Shown here: piece by piece, positions 1-7,315 of the stretch
How positions within the stretch are numbered: position 1 is the first letter of the stretch
Layout of the letters: every line of letters starts with the position of its first letter
Assembly (NCBI GenBank): GCA_964389025.1
Contig: CAYMCQ010000123.1
Location: forward strand, 1-7,315
Source of the DNA: CAYMCQ01 sp964389025
GTDB taxonomy: Bacteria; Verrucomicrobiota; Verrucomicrobiia; Limisphaerales; CAYMCQ01
Length of the DNA stretch: 7,315 nt
Reading direction: 5' to 3'
Notes under the pieces: model-generated
Seen by the model: only the letters and a program-made list of their open reading frames with translations
Database searches by the model: none
What the model was told of the DNA's origin: nothing
Program-made: the position numbers and the translations under genes

Positions 1-617
1 CCGGAAAACTCCGCTTGCCCCAATTCTGATTCCACTCAAAACAGCGAAGAACCCTCTGCTGGAGGTTAACCCGTTGAGTCTCAGCAGCTTGACCCTTTGC
101 AGAGCGAGACTTCTGCTTTTTCCAGTAGCCCGGATGTTCTCGCCGCCACTCCTGCACGCGGCGAACTTCGTTCTCTCCACGGAAATGAGAGCGGTTGGAA
201 AACTTGTGAGCCCAACGGCGCTGACTAGCGACCTTGCTTGCCTGACGACAAACCGGGGCCGGACAGTAAGGCTGGTGATGTCCGTTACGGTAATCGGGAC
301 GGAAGAAGATCCTGCAACAACGGCATTTGCGCTGGCTCGGTTGGCGACTCATCGGGTTCCCAGACGGAGGAAACCGATCGAAAAATCAAACCAGAAAACC
401 AGACCCGAAGAAGATCCAAAATGAAGAAGGAAGAAGAGCTTTCAAGGCGAACAGCCGAAGAAAACTCACACCGAAGAAGACGGAATTTCAAACCGGCGGT
501 GTTTCCCCATTTTCATTCCGCCGCTGACAACTTAACCGGTTTTAACCCCGTTACTGAAGGTTTCACTGAAGAATTTACTGAAGGTTGCGAGCGGCAAAAT
601 GATGCCGCCTGGGTTGC
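1..617. other. Region without recognisable gene; possible decayed reading frame
   Basis: No protein family was recognised on either strand in this stretch. Plus-strand frame 1 is open except for TAA at 67-69 and TAG at 226-228, up to a TAA at 619-621. The predicted product is Ser/Glu/Arg-rich and low in complexity. Bases 1-69 could be the last 22 codons of a gene entering from the left (ending EEPSAGG), but nothing confirms this. Bases about 400-485 are purine-rich with repeated GAAGAAG, and GAAGAAGATCC occurs at 302-312 and again at 407-417. The region lies downstream of abiEii and is convergent with it. It may be a decayed gene or simply spacer. No terminator hairpin was identified. Confidence 0.35.
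553..588 (+). repeat. 12-bp tandem repeat, three copies
   Basis: Three consecutive 12-base units are seen: ACTGAAGGTTTC, ACTGAAGAATTT and ACTGAAGGTTGC. In plus-strand frame 1 they would encode TEGF-TEEF-TEGC. The array starts 29 bp beyond the abiEii stop codon, on its downstream side. The period is a multiple of three, so it would keep a reading frame, but no gene is recognised here. Confidence 0.7.
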
Positions 618-1538
618 TTAACCTGCGAGTCCTGCGCGCAATTCCTCGGCTTGCTGGCTGAATTTGCGCGGATTGGATTTCTTGAGTTTGGCGAGATTTT
701 GGAGCTTCCATCGAATCGCCGGAAGCTGTGAAAGGTGCGGACACTTCATCAACTGCCAGTCGGGTTCACCGGCGACAAGGCCGAGCAAGAATTCTCGTTG
801 GTTTCCTGTCAGCGCGGCGGGCAATTCCCTTTTCAGCCTGCGCCGAACTGCTTCCAACTCTGCGAGCGTGACCGGATTACGGGGCATGCCTACGAATTCA
901 TTCTCAAAGGCTGCGGACATGTCCTGATCTCGCGAAAACAAGACCTCATGCACTGGCCGATTGTGGCCGGCGAGATAGCCGACAAAACATTCGACCACTT
1001 CTGCCGTCAGTCCACCGCGCTCGAACAGGCCGCGAACATCAAAGAGGTCGCGCGGATGCTGGCGATCCATCGGAGCGACGAGCTTGCTGCCGTAGAGTTC
1101 TGATGTGGCCAGAACTGGCACGGACAATTCGGTTGTGAAAAGTTTCCGCGCTTCATTGCCAAGCCGACGCGTTTCCACCGGCAGCATAGTGCCGCGAAAA
1201 ACATGGTTCACCTCCACCTTCACCTGGTTGCGCCCGCGCCGAATGAACAACTTGATCTCGTCGCCGTCCTTGGTGGCTGACACTTCAGATTCAAGTCCTG
1301 CCTTTGTGAGCCGCTTTCGCGTCGCATCCAGTCCGCCGGAAATGGATTTCAGAGCTTCATCGCGAGCTGCCTGGTGGTTCGTGTAAACCACATCGATGTC
1401 CACCGACAAACGCGGCATGTCCTCGATGAACAAGTTGATCGCCGTGCCGCCTTTCATCGCAAAATGCGGCGTCTCGAAAATCGCAGGCGCGCTTTCGAGC
1501 AATAGTCGGACGACTTCGATGTAAGCTTTGTCCATCAT
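618..1538 (-). CDS. abiEii: AbiEii-type nucleotidyltransferase toxin (type IV toxin-antitoxin)
   Basis: This is the toxin of an AbiE abortive-infection/toxin-antitoxin pair, 306 residues. AbiEii proteins have a DNA-polymerase-beta-like nucleotidyltransferase fold and arrest growth; cognate AbiEi counteracts them. Visible motifs: FAMKGGTAINLF (about residues 26-37, GG-T nucleotide-binding turn), LSVDIDVVY with the D47-x-D49 metal pair, VKVEV (about 106-110) as the likely third acidic strand, and YGSKLVAPMDRQHPRDLFDV (149-168) with Lys152, Arg163, Asp164 and Asp167, the conserved C-terminal signature. I chose the ATG at 1536-1538 because it overlaps the abiEi stop codon as ATGA, the usual translational coupling; the next codon is also ATG. 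A reading frame continues 32 codons further upstream but lies inside abiEi and does not look like family sequence. The gene appears intact. Confidence 0.88.
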   Translation of the reverse strand: MMDKAYIEVVRLLLESAPAIFETPHFAMKGGTAINLFIEDMPRLSVDIDVVYTNHQAARDEALKSISGGLDATRKRLTKAGLESEVSATKDGDEIKLFIRRGRNQVKVEVNHVFRGTMLPVETRRLGNEARKLFTTELSVPVLATSELYGSKLVAPMDRQHPRDLFDVRGLFERGGLTAEVVECFVGYLAGHNRPVHEVLFSRDQDMSAAFENEFVGMPRNPVTLAELEAVRRRLKRELPAALTGNQREFLLGLVAGEPDWQLMKCPHLSQLPAIRWKLQNLAKLKKSNPRKFSQQAEELRAGLAG

Positions 1539-2285
1539 GATTTCAGCACGAGATATGTTCCGTCCTTGAGGCGATGCATCCACCGACCGCGGCCCAATCG
1601 CTTTTCCGCTGCCTTTTTCGCTGCGGCGGCCCACGGTAGGTTAAGTTCTTCCGCCCAACTCACGCAAAGCCGCACGACTTTGACGCGGCGGCAGTTTTTC
1701 AGCAGCGTGGTCAGCACCTCTGACCGAAGTGATCTTGCGCCCTCCATGATATTGCGAGCCTCCTCGATTCCCTGATGTACACCCACTTCGCTCAACATTT
1801 CCAGCAACGCCCGCTCTGGCACGGAGACGAAAACTCCGTCGGGTGTTTCCGGCAGAGGCTGCAGACCGAAATTCTTCGGCAGCTTGGGAGAGAAAGGGTT
1901 TCGCGTCGTGTAACGCGACGGGAACAGCTTTTCAAACCATTCAGGCAAGCTGGCCTTTCCCTCGCCCCACAATGAAAGCGGTTCGCGCGCCGGCAGATTG
2001 TGACGAACACCGCGCCAGGCCAAAGCCGTTTTCCCTCCGACNNNNNNNNNNAAATCCCGGCATCTGCCGCGCCAGGAATTTCAAGCAATCGTCCCGGCGC
2101 AACGTGTCGTTCGGCAACATAAAAACGCCGGGTCTCAGCCGCGTCAGCCAGCCCGACTTCAAATAATGATGCGCCAACGCCGACGACACGCCCAATTTCG
2201 CCAGTTGTTGATGGTCAAACGGCGTCCCGCGTGGGAAAGCCGTTTGCAGGCTTTTGATTAGTTTATGGCGCGCAGTTAAAGCCAT
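1535..2285 (-). CDS. abiEi: AbiEi-type antitoxin / winged-helix repressor, interrupted by assembly gap
   Basis: This is the antitoxin of the AbiE pair. Residues 1-60 form a winged helix-turn-helix DNA-binding domain, with the characteristic end YLKSGWLTRLRPGVFMLPND. After the N run the protein resumes with VGGKTALAWRGVRHNL, the hallmark of the AbiEi C-terminal domain, then VSVPERALLEML, NIMEGARSLRSEVL and a C-terminal GTYLVLKS. Seventy-eight residues lie before the gap and 168 after it. The two halves are out of frame only because 10 Ns were written; any gap length divisible by three restores one protein of about 250 residues, the usual size. The ATG at 2283-2285 is the only possible start, because an in-frame TAG at 2307-2309 lies upstream with no other start codon between. 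The gene probably represses its own operon. It is likely functional, with the break an assembly artefact. Confidence 0.85.
2042..2051. other. Assembly gap (10 Ns) inside abiEi
   Basis: Ten undetermined bases lie between codons for MPGF and VGGKTALA. A gap of 10 breaks the abiEi frame, whereas a multiple of three repairs it. The number is therefore probably a placeholder, and only a few residues should be missing compared with other AbiEi proteins. Confidence 0.9.
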
Positions 2286-2313
2286 GCTTGAACTATACCG
2301 CCTAAACTAATCA
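2255..2313. promoter_or_regulatory. Perfect 11-bp inverted repeat, candidate AbiEi operator
   Basis: TGATTAGTTTA at 2255-2265 and its exact reverse complement TAAACTAATCA at 2303-2313 have centres 48 bp apart. The right arm lies in the spacer between the predicted -35 and -10 boxes of abiEi. The left arm lies within codons 7-11 of abiEi. Autoregulation by AbiEi binding to inverted repeats at its own promoter is known for this family (streptococcal AbiE), so this pair is the natural candidate operator. Confidence 0.6.
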
Positions 2314-2321
2314 GGTGACAA
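2285..2321 (-). promoter_or_regulatory. Predicted abiE promoter, apparently leaderless
   Basis: On the minus strand a -35-like TTGTCA (2321-2316) is followed after 18 bases by a -10-like TATAGT (2297-2292). The expected transcription start, seven bases after the -10 box, falls at 2285, the A of the abiEi ATG. No Shine-Dalgarno sequence lies in the usual window. Both observations point to a leaderless mRNA. The boxes match the sigma-70 consensus 4/6 and 5/6; assignment is by inspection only. Confidence 0.5.
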
Positions 2322-2551
2322 GCCGATTCCTGAACCAGACATGCAGACTCCCAGCGTGCCTTCCTAAGCGCCATCCCCTCCCGGGCGAGCGAGCGCGGTC
2401 AAGGTGGAAACGCAGGGCGCAGGGGCGTTCGACCTTGACGGCGCGAGCGAGCCATACAATTACAGGCGCGAGGCACGCTGCGGTTCACATTCGGGCCGCT
2501 TGCCCGCCTTGGATGCAATTCGTATCGCGTGACCGCTTGTGTTCCGGCATC
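2322..2551. other. Divergent intergenic region between abiE and the primase-helicase remnant
   Basis: No gene is recognised here. Plus-strand reading is open from 2315 in the same frame as the downstream remnant, but the predicted peptide is not family-like, so I treat this as leader. It contains the hairpin with flanking direct repeats described separately. I could not identify a convincing plus-strand promoter. Confidence 0.5.
2385..2452. repeat. Imperfect hairpin flanked by 10-bp direct repeats
   Basis: GCGAGCGAGC occurs at 2385-2394 and 2443-2452. Between the copies, GTCAAGGT (2398-2405) pairs perfectly with ACCTTGAC (2432-2439). After a small internal bulge, AACGC (2409-2413) pairs with GCGTT (2425-2429), leaving an 11-base loop. 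No U-run follows on either strand, so it does not look like an intrinsic terminator. It could be a REP/MITE-like element or a leader structure. Confidence 0.5.
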
Positions 2552-4116
<1,565 letters not shown>

Positions 4117-4126
<10 letters not shown>

Positions 4127-4371
4127 GGAGTCGCCGCTTCACGGAAGTATCGTCAGCGGAATGCAGGCCGGGAGACATCATTCTTCAAGGTCGCCGACAC
4201 ATGGGTATTTTCACTGGCTTCGATGACGGGCAACCCACGGGCTTTCAGATGGGCGTTGTTTCAAACGCAAGTGAATTGGTTTGGGGAGAGAACGGCGAGC
4301 TTGCCCCTGTTGGCCGAGAGGTTCGTTTCTTTCGGCTGAATCCGTGTTCATCGGCGTTCGCCCGTGGTTAA
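4117..4371 (+). pseudogene. 3' fragment of an NlpC/P60- or CHAP-like hydrolase domain
   Basis: A plus-strand frame different from that of the helicase remnant opens at 4117 and reads GGRSRRFTEV, RPGDIILQGRRHMGIFTG, GFQMGVVSNASELVWGENGE and FFRLNP before stopping at TAA 4369-4371. The run PGDI-x-RHMGIFTG resembles the second half of NlpC/P60 or CHAP cysteine peptidases, where the His of HxGIY is catalytic. The N-terminal half with the catalytic Cys is missing and there is no start codon. Such domains occur in cell-wall hydrolases and as C-terminal domains of large secreted or RHS-like proteins; I cannot tell which. The fragment joins the helicase remnant without a spacer, and its last codons run into a dispersed repeat. 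Family assignment is tentative. Confidence 0.5.
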
Positions 4372-4372
4372 T
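4339..4372 (-). repeat. Degenerate dispersed intergenic repeat (TTAACCAC...GATGAACACGGAT type)
   Basis: The minus strand reads TTAACCACGGGCGAACGCCG followed by ATGAACACGGATT. This is a diverged copy of the TTAACCACxGATGAACACxGAT phrase that I recall as common between genes in Verrucomicrobiota and Planctomycetota, built of near-repeating 11-12-base units. It marks the end of the hydrolase fragment and supports an intergenic origin for this junction. Identification is from memory. Confidence 0.45.
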
Positions 4373-4554
4373 ATCCTTTAAGGTTCGCGCAGGACATCGG
4401 CCGTGCTCACGTCCAACGCTACACATTGCACGAATATACAAGTGATTTGTTTGAACGTGCAATGGCATCTCGGGAGGCGGCGCCGTATTCTATCAGGCCG
4501 AAAATGATTGGCTGCTGCCATCATCGGATTAAGGCGTGTTTTCGTGAGGAATAA
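4372..4554 (+). pseudogene. Unidentified coding remnant
   Basis: Right after the repeat, plus-strand frame 1 is open for 60 codons to TAA 4552-4554. The first part reads like genuine protein: RFAQDIGRAHVQRYTLHEYT, then SDLFERAMASREAAPYSIRP. The last 20 codons (CCHHRIKACFREE) look like readthrough. There is no credible start codon at the front; an internal ATG at 4459 would leave only a few plausible codons. I do not recognise the family. The end overlaps the 3' end of the minus-strand membrane-protein gene, which suggests only about 4372-4510 is a true remnant. Confidence 0.35.
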
Positions 4555-4783
4555 TCGGCGGCAAAGGCGGTGGCTTTGCTGATGTTTGTATCACGATGAT
4601 TTGAATTTCGCCGAGACGCTGCTGCTGGCTGCGTCTGCGCCAAAACCCGCCAGTCAAAATCCACACGATGAGAAGCGGCGCAAGCCAGACCATCACCATG
4701 TAAATGTAGAGGCCGTAATCCCGGATGAGTGCATCGAGGAAATGAAATACTGGTTGCGAGATTTCAGGTGCGTTCAAGTGCAC
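4529..4783 (-). CDS. Small single-pass membrane protein, hypothetical
   Basis: This 84-residue protein has one clear membrane segment (YIYMVMVWLAPLLIVWILTG, about residues 26-45), followed by a basic stretch (FWRRRSQQQR) and a Pro-rich tail (AKPPPLPPIIPHENTP). By the positive-inside rule the C-terminus faces the cytoplasm. I chose GTG at 4783-4781 because TAAGGAGG, a perfect complement of the 16S anti-Shine-Dalgarno, ends five bases before it. An upstream in-frame ATG at 4807 would bury that site in the coding region. The site also contains the stop codon of the preceding gene, so the two were probably an operon, and only this gene survives whole. No family or function is recognised. Confidence 0.62.
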   Translation of the reverse strand: MHLNAPEISQPVFHFLDALIRDYGLYIYMVMVWLAPLLIVWILTGGFWRRRSQQQRLGEIQIIVIQTSAKPPPLPPIIPHENTP

Positions 4784-4788
4784 GGTGG

Positions 4789-4796
4789 CCTCCTTA
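4789..4796 (-). promoter_or_regulatory. Consensus ribosome binding site TAAGGAGG
   Basis: On the minus strand TAAGGAGG is followed by CCACC and then GTG. Its first three bases are also the TAA stop of the upstream gene tail, implying coupled or reinitiated translation. It sets the GTG start of the small membrane protein. Other genes in the window lack so strong a site. Confidence 0.75.
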
Positions 4797-4889
4797 TGCA
4801 CGGGCAATTTTCACCACGGGTTCGGCAACCTTACCTTCGGCGAACATTTTCCGCTGCCGTTCGTATTCGCCCAGCGATGGCAAATCATC
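4794..4889 (-). pseudogene. 3' tail of an unidentified gene, cut by the IS fragment
   Basis: The minus strand ends an open frame reading PSLGEYERQRKMFAEGKVAE then PVVKIARA, with TAA at 4796-4794. In-frame sequence is open back only to a TGA at 4892-4890, and the istA fragment begins within the same stretch (ATG 4877). So only about 28 codons of the original gene remain. The composition and tight link to the next gene's ribosome binding site suggest a real gene end. The family is not recognised. The original 5' part was probably removed by insertion or recombination of the IS fragment. Confidence 0.45.
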
Positions 4890-5632
4890 TCAAGATGGAA
4901 CTGATCAACAGTATTGTCGCCCTTCAGCAACGGGGCTGGTCCAAACGACGCATTGCGCGCGAACTGCGCATTGATCGTCAAACGGTCCGCAGGTATTTGC
5001 GGGCCGCTTCCAAAGCAGCGCTGAGTTCAAACGCTGTTCCCTCCTCGACCTCCTCGGATCGGACTTTTCAAGATCACCCACTTTCGACCTCCGGCCCTGT
5101 TGAGGCTGAAAACCAAAACCACCCTCTTTCGATCCTCGGAGATTGTCCAATCGGCCCCGGCCTTCAACAGACCAACCCTCCTTCAGGTCGCCCGAACAAC
5201 TGTGATGCTCATGCGGCCTCCATCCCGGCCAAGTTTGAACAAGGGTGGAGCGCCCAACGGATCTATCAGGATTCGGTTTCCGAGGCTCAGTTCCAAGGTT
5301 CCTCTCAAGCGGTCAAACGGTACATCCAAAAGCTTAAAGCGTGCGTTCCGGCGCCTGTGGTGCGCATCGAAGTGCGATCCGCGGAGGAAGTGCAGATGGA
5401 TTTTGGCACGGGTGCACCCATCGGCCAACCCGATGGCAAGCGCCGAAAGAGCCACATCTTTCGCATGGTCCTGAGCTACTCGCGCAAAGGCTTTACGGAG
5501 GCGGTCTTTCGCCAGGACTCCGAAAGTTTTATCCGTTGCTTGGAGAATGGGTTTCGCGCCTTCGGTGGGGTCACAAAAGCCCTATCAGTAACCTTGTCCA
5601 AGCCGGGTGGAACACGAGCGGAACTTTCGCCT
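4877..5632 (+). pseudogene. istA: Truncated IS21-family transposase IstA (insertion sequence remnant)
   Basis: The product starts MANHLKMELINSIVALQQRG, with an HTH of the IS21 type in WSKRRIARELRIDRQTVRRY (residues 21-40). A variable linker follows (about 50-115), then a second DNA-binding segment (GWSAQRIYQDSV...VKRYIQKL, about 123-153) and the start of the DDE integrase core, VQMDFGTGAPI, with first catalytic Asp175 at 5399-5401. Homology continues to FRAFGGVTKALSV (about 5590). Here the second catalytic Asp (usually in a V-D-N motif) would be expected but is absent. Roughly the last half of istA and all of istB are missing. The frame then runs on antisense through the neighbouring gene, so its full open length is misleading. 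No terminal inverted repeats or target duplication were found. There is no Shine-Dalgarno before ATG 4877. It is inactive. Confidence 0.8.
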
Positions 5633-7315
5633 TTATTTTTTGAGGAACCGTGTCACGCGAGGATAATCTTGCACCCGAGCATCGAGCAAGTGGTCATCCA
5701 GGCCTTTCAGATGCTTGTCGAGAAAGGAACGGACATAGGCGTTGATCGTGCGTGTGGCCTCGCGGGCGGAAGGGGAGTTGGGGAAATTGAACCAATCGTA
5801 TCCATGAAAATTCAAGTGCGCGGTATTCCCGATTTGAACCCAATAGGCATGTTCGGATGCGCGAATAAACAGCGCCTGGCTGGAGTTATCGGAGGCATTC
5901 AGCATGATCGAGGGTTTCTGGACACCCAAGCGCAGGATGTCGGGGGCGGTAGAGTCCGAGCCCACGCCCCAATCCAGGCTCACGACAACTTTACCTCGAG
6001 AATCAATGCGGCAAAATTCGGCTGCAGTGTGTGTCCCCCACGAAAAGCCTGAGGCCGCGATCCGATCCAAATCCATAGCCCCAGCGAGGAGCGGGTCATT
6101 GCCATTGAATGCCGCGAGAGCGTCCGCCGTCAGGATCATGTCCGCGACGCGCTCGGCGAAACCCTCGGCGGTTGCCGGGGGAGCTTGTGGCCGAAGGAAA
6201 AGGGTGCCGTTGGGGAAAATTTCCATTCCGGCATCTCGATGGTTTACTGTGACAACAATGTAGCCGTGACTGGCGAGATGCTCGGCTCGCTCCATGTTCT
6301 CGTAGCGGGCTGAACCGAGTCCATGCGAATGAATGACTATGGGGTAACCCCCGGCGGAGGGCCGGACAGGAGCATCCAAAAAGGAGTAACTTGAAAATCT
6401 TGGCGCTTTATCCATCCAGGCGGGCGTCTGCCAAGCAAGGTCCGAACCAAGGATTGGCTCTTCATAAGGCGCAAGTGGCTGGCCGATTCTGGGGCTGGCC
6501 GGGTACCAAATCATGATGACGAAAGAATTGTTCGTCGAAACTTCGTATCTGTTGTATTTCAGCGGATTCGTCACTATTCGACGTGTGGTTCCCACTTGGA
6601 GCGGGCCGGTCGGGGGCACGCTCGGCGTCACGAACGGCGCTGCGTGCAGCCGGTAAAATTGGCGAGTGACTTCCGCAGGAGGACTATGCGCGAACACAGG
6701 GGGATCGGCGGAATCATTTCTTAAGCCAAGCAACCCTGCTGGCTGCCAATTTTGAAGATCAGCCGAAAACTCCAACTGGTAGAGGCTGTAGAAAGACTGA
6801 AACCGCTTGTGCGCAGTCCCCACAAACTCAACTTGAATCTTTCCATCCGCCGCCTTGCGCGATTGGCCAAATCGGCGCGGCCCCATTCCGGTGGAATCGC
6901 AGATTGTGATCGAAGCCGTTTGGTTTATAAGCCGTCCAAGAGTCCCTTCCGAAGGATTCATCAACCGCACCTGGAATTTCTCGTCCAGTTCTTCGACCAA
7001 GTCGTTTACGACCGGCACACGGAAGGATTTCTCCTTTTCACCCGCCGCAAAGGAGATGACACCGTCCTTGAACAAGAAATCCACGCCTGCTTGGGCGGTG
7101 CCGTTGCTCACCACATAACCAACAGTGGCAGGCCTCAGCACTCCGTCATCCCCGCGAACGACTCGCAGGTCAACATAGCCTTGCTCTTCGTGCCCCCAAA
7201 ACTGGTTAGGAGAAAACTCGATTCCGGTATCGTCATCATCAATATTGATGCGGATCGTGGAAACGCCCCGTAACACACCACCAACCGCATCCGAAAGCTG
7301 TAATGAAAATGATTC
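5633..7315 (-). CDS. Calx-beta domain protein with PAF-acetylhydrolase-like esterase domain (5' end outside window)
   Basis: The gene is open to the window edge (ESFSLQLSDAVGGV at the edge), so its start is not seen; 560 residues are visible. The first 29 or so are the end of one Calx-beta repeat (closing INIDDDD). Residues about 30-140 form a second (TVGYVVSNGTAQAGVDF, ELDEKFQVRLMNP). A linker with LYQLEFSADLQNWQPAG follows. From about residue 240 an alpha/beta hydrolase resembles platelet-activating-factor acetylhydrolase: IMIWYPA, PIVIHSHGLGSARYE, LASHGYIVVTVNHRD, nucleophile GFSWG (Ser425), VSLDWG (Asp448) and TAHLNF (His500). The Ser-to-Asp spacing of 23 equals that of human PLA2G7 (273/296), and Ser-to-His is 75 versus 78. 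It probably hydrolyses short acyl or acetyl esters outside the cytoplasm; the substrate is unknown. TAA is at 5635-5633 and the C-terminus looks natural. Confidence 0.82.
   Translation of the reverse strand, partial: ESFSLQLSDAVGGVLRGVSTIRINIDDDDTGIEFSPNQFWGHEEQGYVDLRVVRGDDGVLRPATVGYVVSNGTAQAGVDFLFKDGVISFAAGEKEKSFRVPVVNDLVEELDEKFQVRLMNPSEGTLGRLINQTASITICDSTGMGPRRFGQSRKAADGKIQVEFVGTAHKRFQSFYSLYQLEFSADLQNWQPAGLLGLRNDSADPPVFAHSPPAEVTRQFYRLHAAPFVTPSVPPTGPLQVGTTRRIVTNPLKYNRYEVSTNNSFVIMIWYPASPRIGQPLAPYEEPILGSDLAWQTPAWMDKAPRFSSYSFLDAPVRPSAGGYPIVIHSHGLGSARYENMERAEHLASHGYIVVTVNHRDAGMEIFPNGTLFLRPQAPPATAEGFAERVADMILTADALAAFNGNDPLLAGAMDLDRIAASGFSWGTHTAAEFCRIDSRGKVVVSLDWGVGSDSTAPDILRLGVQKPSIMLNASDNSSQALFIRASEHAYWVQIGNTAHLNFHGYDWFNFPNSPSAREATRTINAYVRSFLDKHLKGLDDHLLDARVQDYPRVTRFLKK

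Noticed and set aside
735..1103. Plus-strand open frames opposite abiEii
   Set aside because: They are antisense shadows of a clearly conserved minus-strand gene, with no recognisable protein features.
1539..1634. 32-residue N-terminal extension of AbiEii
   Set aside because: It lies wholly within abiEi, is not family-like, and the ATGA overlap gives a normal coupled start at 1538.
2315..2551. Upstream extension of the primase-helicase gene
   Set aside because: The frame is open, but the predicted Arg/Pro-rich peptide is unlike the family, and the stretch contains the hairpin and repeats; the coiled-coil start follows ATG 2552.
4784..4807. ATG start at 4807 for the small membrane protein
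   Set aside because: It would place the consensus TAAGGAGG and the stop codon of the previous gene inside the coding sequence. GTG 4783 is five bases after that site.
4586..6052. A single 488-residue plus-strand gene
   Set aside because: Only about 4877-5600 is transposase-like. The front is antisense to the small membrane protein and gene tail, and the end is antisense to the esterase gene.
6752..7273. 173-residue plus-strand open frame
   Set aside because: It is antisense to the Calx-beta region, which shows clear domain motifs on the minus strand.

Overview
The window looks like chromosomal accessory DNA from a moderately GC-rich Gram-negative bacterium, most likely a Verrucomicrobiota (Limisphaerales/Pedosphaera-like) metagenome or draft assembly. 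The pointers are inference: a Calx-beta repeat protein fused to an esterase, with the phrase LEFSADLQNWQPAG typical of secreted verrucomicrobial proteins; a degenerate TTAACCACxGATGAACACxGAT repeat of the kind dispersed in these genomes; and mostly non-Shine-Dalgarno starts. A run of 10 Ns marks an assembly gap.

Left part (1-2321): about 600 bases hold no recognisable gene, only a purine-rich, repeat-bearing, possibly decayed reading frame. They are followed on the minus strand by an AbiE-type toxin-antitoxin operon. abiEi (antitoxin and winged-helix repressor) overlaps abiEii (nucleotidyltransferase-fold toxin) by ATGA. The abiEi promoter appears to give a leaderless mRNA and is bracketed by a perfect 11-bp inverted repeat, a good candidate autoregulatory operator.

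Middle part (2322-4890): a divergently transcribed TOTE-type primase-helicase gene is broken by an amber codon, a 1-nt loss and a 1-nt gain, has lost an expected Cys cluster, and is cut off shortly after helicase motif I. It runs straight into the tail of an NlpC/P60-like hydrolase, a dispersed repeat, an unidentified coding scrap, a small intact minus-strand membrane protein with a consensus ribosome binding site, and the last codons of another minus-strand gene. This is a graveyard of gene ends.

Right part (4877-7315): a 5' fragment of an IS21-family istA transposase, without terminal repeats, istB or the rest of the DDE domain, abuts the 3' end of a large minus-strand gene that leaves the window at its 5' end. 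That gene encodes Calx-beta domains followed by a platelet-activating-factor-acetylhydrolase-like alpha/beta hydrolase with a complete Ser-Asp-His triad.

Taken together, this is a decaying genomic-conflict and mobile-element island. The AbiE module remains essentially intact beside a dead TOTE gene, and an IS remnant separates the island from a normal secreted-enzyme gene.
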